Shown here: in pieces, positions 30,779-32,290 of the stretch
How positions within the stretch are numbered: position 1 is the first letter of the stretch
Layout: each line of letters opens with the position of its first letter
NCBI GenBank assembly: GCA_045636385.1
Contig: JAZTXK010000022.1
Coordinates: 1-32,290, forward strand
Direction of reading: 5' to 3'
DNA from: CAG-390 sp045636385
GTDB lineage: Bacteria; Bacillota; Clostridia; Oscillospirales; CAG-272
DNA length: 32,290 bases
Translations under genes and position numbers: made by a program
The notes under the pieces: generated by a model
The model's input: the letters and a program-made list of their open reading frames with translations, nothing else
The model's database searches: none
Told to the model about the DNA's origin: nothing

Positions 30779-31993
30779 ATGAAAGCTATAATGTACGGTG
30801 CCGGCAATATCGGCAGAGGTTTTATCGGTAAGCGTTTTTCCCTTTCCGGCTGGGACGTCACCTTCGTTGATATCAACGAGGCTGTCGTAAATCAGCTCCA
30901 GAAGGACGGCGGCTATCCCGTCTACGTCACCCGCGGCAATGAATACGTCAAGGAATGGGTCGGAAACTGCACCGGCTTCAACGGACGCGACGTTGACGGC
31001 GTCGTAAAACTCATCGCGGAGTGCGACATTCTCGCAACCTCGCTCGGCGTAAACGTTCTTCCCTACGTTGCAGAAAATCTCGCAAAGGGTATCGCCGCGC
31101 GTTATGCCGCAGGCGCAAAGCCTCTTAACATTCTCATCTGCGAAAACCTCATCGGCTCGGAAAAGATCCTTCGCGGCTACGTCCGCCCCTACATTTCCGA
31201 GGAGCTTGTTACTTATTTTGAGGAGCAAATCGGTTTCGTTTCCTGCTGTGTAGGAATCACCGTTCCTCCCACACCTAAGAAATTCACCGACGAGAACCCC
31301 CTTGCGGTCTGCACCGACTATTATAACGAGCTTCCCGCAGACCTCGCCGCATTCCGTCCCGTCGGCGCGCCCACGCCCGATATGAACGGTCTCGTTCCCT
31401 TTACTCCCTTTGATTTCTATATCGAGCGCAAGCTGATGCTCCATAATATGGGCCACGCGACTATGGCGTACCTCGGCTATCAGAAGGGCCTGAGCTACAT
31501 CTATGAGGTCGGCAGAGACCCCGAGATCAAGTATATCCTCCTTCGCGCACTCGATGAGTCGGCACGCGGTCTTGCAAAGCGTCACGGCGCGGATCTTGAC
31601 GGACTTATGTCCTTTATCGACAACCTTATCCCCAGACTTGACAATCCCCTGCTTGAGGACACCCTTCTCCGCGTAGGTAAGGACACCAAGCGTAAGCTCA
31701 GCCCCTCCGACAGACTTGTCGGCGCGTTCAATTGCGTTAAGGAGAGCGGCAAGACTCCCGCATACCTCGCTGTCGGCATCGCCGCAGGACTTCTCTGGGA
31801 CTGCGAAGGCGACGAAGCGGGCGCAGAAGTCAGCACTTGCGCGAAGACCGAAGGTGTTGCAGCAGCACTTGCGAAGTACTCACAGATCACCGACGAGGCA
31901 GACGTCGCTCTTATTAAGAGATTCTACGACATGCTCGCGGCGAAGGCTTCTTTTGCAGAGCTCATCGCGGCACTCAACGAATACGCTGAATAA
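30779..31993 (+). CDS. mtlD: Mannitol-1-phosphate 5-dehydrogenase
   Basis: 404 residues of the polyol-specific long-chain dehydrogenase family, which oxidises mannitol-1-phosphate to fructose-6-phosphate with NAD in the cytoplasm. The N-terminal Rossmann motif YGAGNIGRGFIG (6-17) is clear, followed by ICENLIGSEKIL. The catalytic-domain segment IERKLMLHNMGHATMAYLGY contains the conserved Lys and His. The ATG at 30779 is chosen for its AAGGAG site; a longer frame to 30728 overlaps the promoter. No mtlA/mtlF PTS genes are beside it, and the gene is flanked by inverted repeat elements, so it may have arrived or moved separately. Confidence 0.92.
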   Translation: MKAIMYGAGNIGRGFIGKRFSLSGWDVTFVDINEAVVNQLQKDGGYPVYVTRGNEYVKEWVGNCTGFNGRDVDGVVKLIAECDILATSLGVNVLPYVAENLAKGIAARYAAGAKPLNILICENLIGSEKILRGYVRPYISEELVTYFEEQIGFVSCCVGITVPPTPKKFTDENPLAVCTDYYNELPADLAAFRPVGAPTPDMNGLVPFTPFDFYIERKLMLHNMGHATMAYLGYQKGLSYIYEVGRDPEIKYILLRALDESARGLAKRHGADLDGLMSFIDNLIPRLDNPLLEDTLLRVGKDTKRKLSPSDRLVGAFNCVKESGKTPAYLAVGIAAGLLWDCEGDEAGAEVSTCAKTEGVAAALAKYSQITDEADVALIKRFYDMLAAKASFAELIAALNEYAE

Positions 31994-31999
31994 TTAACT

Positions 32000-32036
32000 T
32001 TAAAACTCCCGCCCATCACGGACGGGAGTTTTAATT
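32000..32036 (+). terminator. Terminator of mtlD
   Basis: TTAAAACTCCCG (32000-32011) pairs with CGGGAGTTTTAA (32023-32034), immediately after the stop codon and before the repeat element. Confidence 0.85.
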
Positions 32037-32047
32037 TCAGATAAAAA

Positions 32048-32271
32048 CAGCGAAAAAGTTTTGATCAAACTTTTCCAAAAGTTTCCGAATCCTTAAGGCG
32101 GAGCCTTAAGTCGACCGCCGCAGCGGTCGAAACACCCCCTTGCGCTTCGGAATGACGGCGCCCCGCCGGCATTCCGGAATGAGTAAACCCTCACGCCAAA
32201 GCGTGAGTGTTTACTCATTCACCCCTGATGAACTATATTATCCAACCCAACAAAATCAATATGCACAAATA
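32048..32271 (+). repeat. Modular hairpin element, family A copy 8 (A8), downstream of mtlD
   Basis: The stems are CAAACTTTT/AAAAGTTTC, TTAAGG/CCTTAA, CGACCGC/GCGGTCG, CGGAATG/CATTCCG and a terminal stem ATGAGTAAA/TTTACTCAT enclosing CACGC/GCGTG. The terminal stem differs from the GGAG/CTCC of other copies on both arms. The last 50 bp invert the start of A7. No gene is seen from 31994 to the window end. Confidence 0.85.
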
Positions 32272-32290
32272 AAACGCAATAAAAAAGTGC

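Overview
The window looks like chromosomal DNA of an uncultured, mid-GC, low-redundancy Clostridia-type Firmicute (Oscillospiraceae/Christensenellales-like gut bacterium). The basis is near-perfect sigma-A promoters (TTGACA-N17-TATAAT), strong AAGGAGG ribosome sites, an ArgR-style arginine operon, BspA-type leucine-rich repeats, Thr/Glu/Pro-rich surface linkers, a SpoIIQ-like M23 protein and a raiA-like structured RNA. The lineage is inference; no rRNA is present.

Layout. 1-2.9 kb: a partial minus-strand gene at the left edge and two unknown proteins among structured repeats. 3.0-4.1 kb: an SPFH/band-7 membrane protein. 4.25-4.68 kb: a structured non-coding RNA with its own promoters and terminator. 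4.7-10.3 kb (minus): an ECF sigma factor overlapping by 4 bp a 1659-residue membrane-anchored BspA-like LRR protein. 10.4-17.0 kb (plus): argC-argJ-argB-[repeat insert]-argD-argF-DMT transporter behind tandem ARG boxes. 17.1-18.9 kb: two unknown membrane proteins. 18.9-20.4 kb: an autoregulated-looking HTH-MNT / HEPN (MntA/HepT-type) toxin-antitoxin operon with a coupled P-loop kinase. 20.4-21.05 kb: tRNA-Arg(ACG) followed by a three-unit tandem array of hairpins. 21.3-25.8 kb (minus): a second ECF sigma factor, a small anti-sigma-like membrane protein, a lipoprotein, and an AlgI-type MBOAT acyltransferase with its DHHW/AlgJ-like partner. 26.4-27.3 kb: an M23 peptidase. 27.4-30.2 kb (plus): a PPP-family phosphatase, a permuted papain-like (YiiX-type) hydrolase and a serine beta-lactamase-like hydrolase. 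30.8-32.0 kb: mannitol-1-phosphate 5-dehydrogenase flanked by inverted repeats.

Two systems deserve attention. (1) Two paralogous ECF sigma factors are each followed by a single-pass membrane protein whose cytoplasmic N-terminus carries a similar A-x(2)-HID-...-EA helix. One partner is small and ordinary; the other carries a giant LRR ectodomain, suggesting an LRR receptor wired to transcription. Both sigma genes and the structured RNA share one ECF-type promoter (TGCAACC-N16-GTSTATAT-type), which would put the RNA in the same regulon. (2) At least eleven copies of a modular intergenic element, 170-300 bp each, are made of successive hairpins. Their stem sequences differ between copies but remain self-complementary, which is strong evidence of selection on, or a mechanism that preserves, the fold. 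Copies sit between argB and argD, flank mtlD as inverted repeats, flank another gene as direct repeats, and form tail-to-tail composites.
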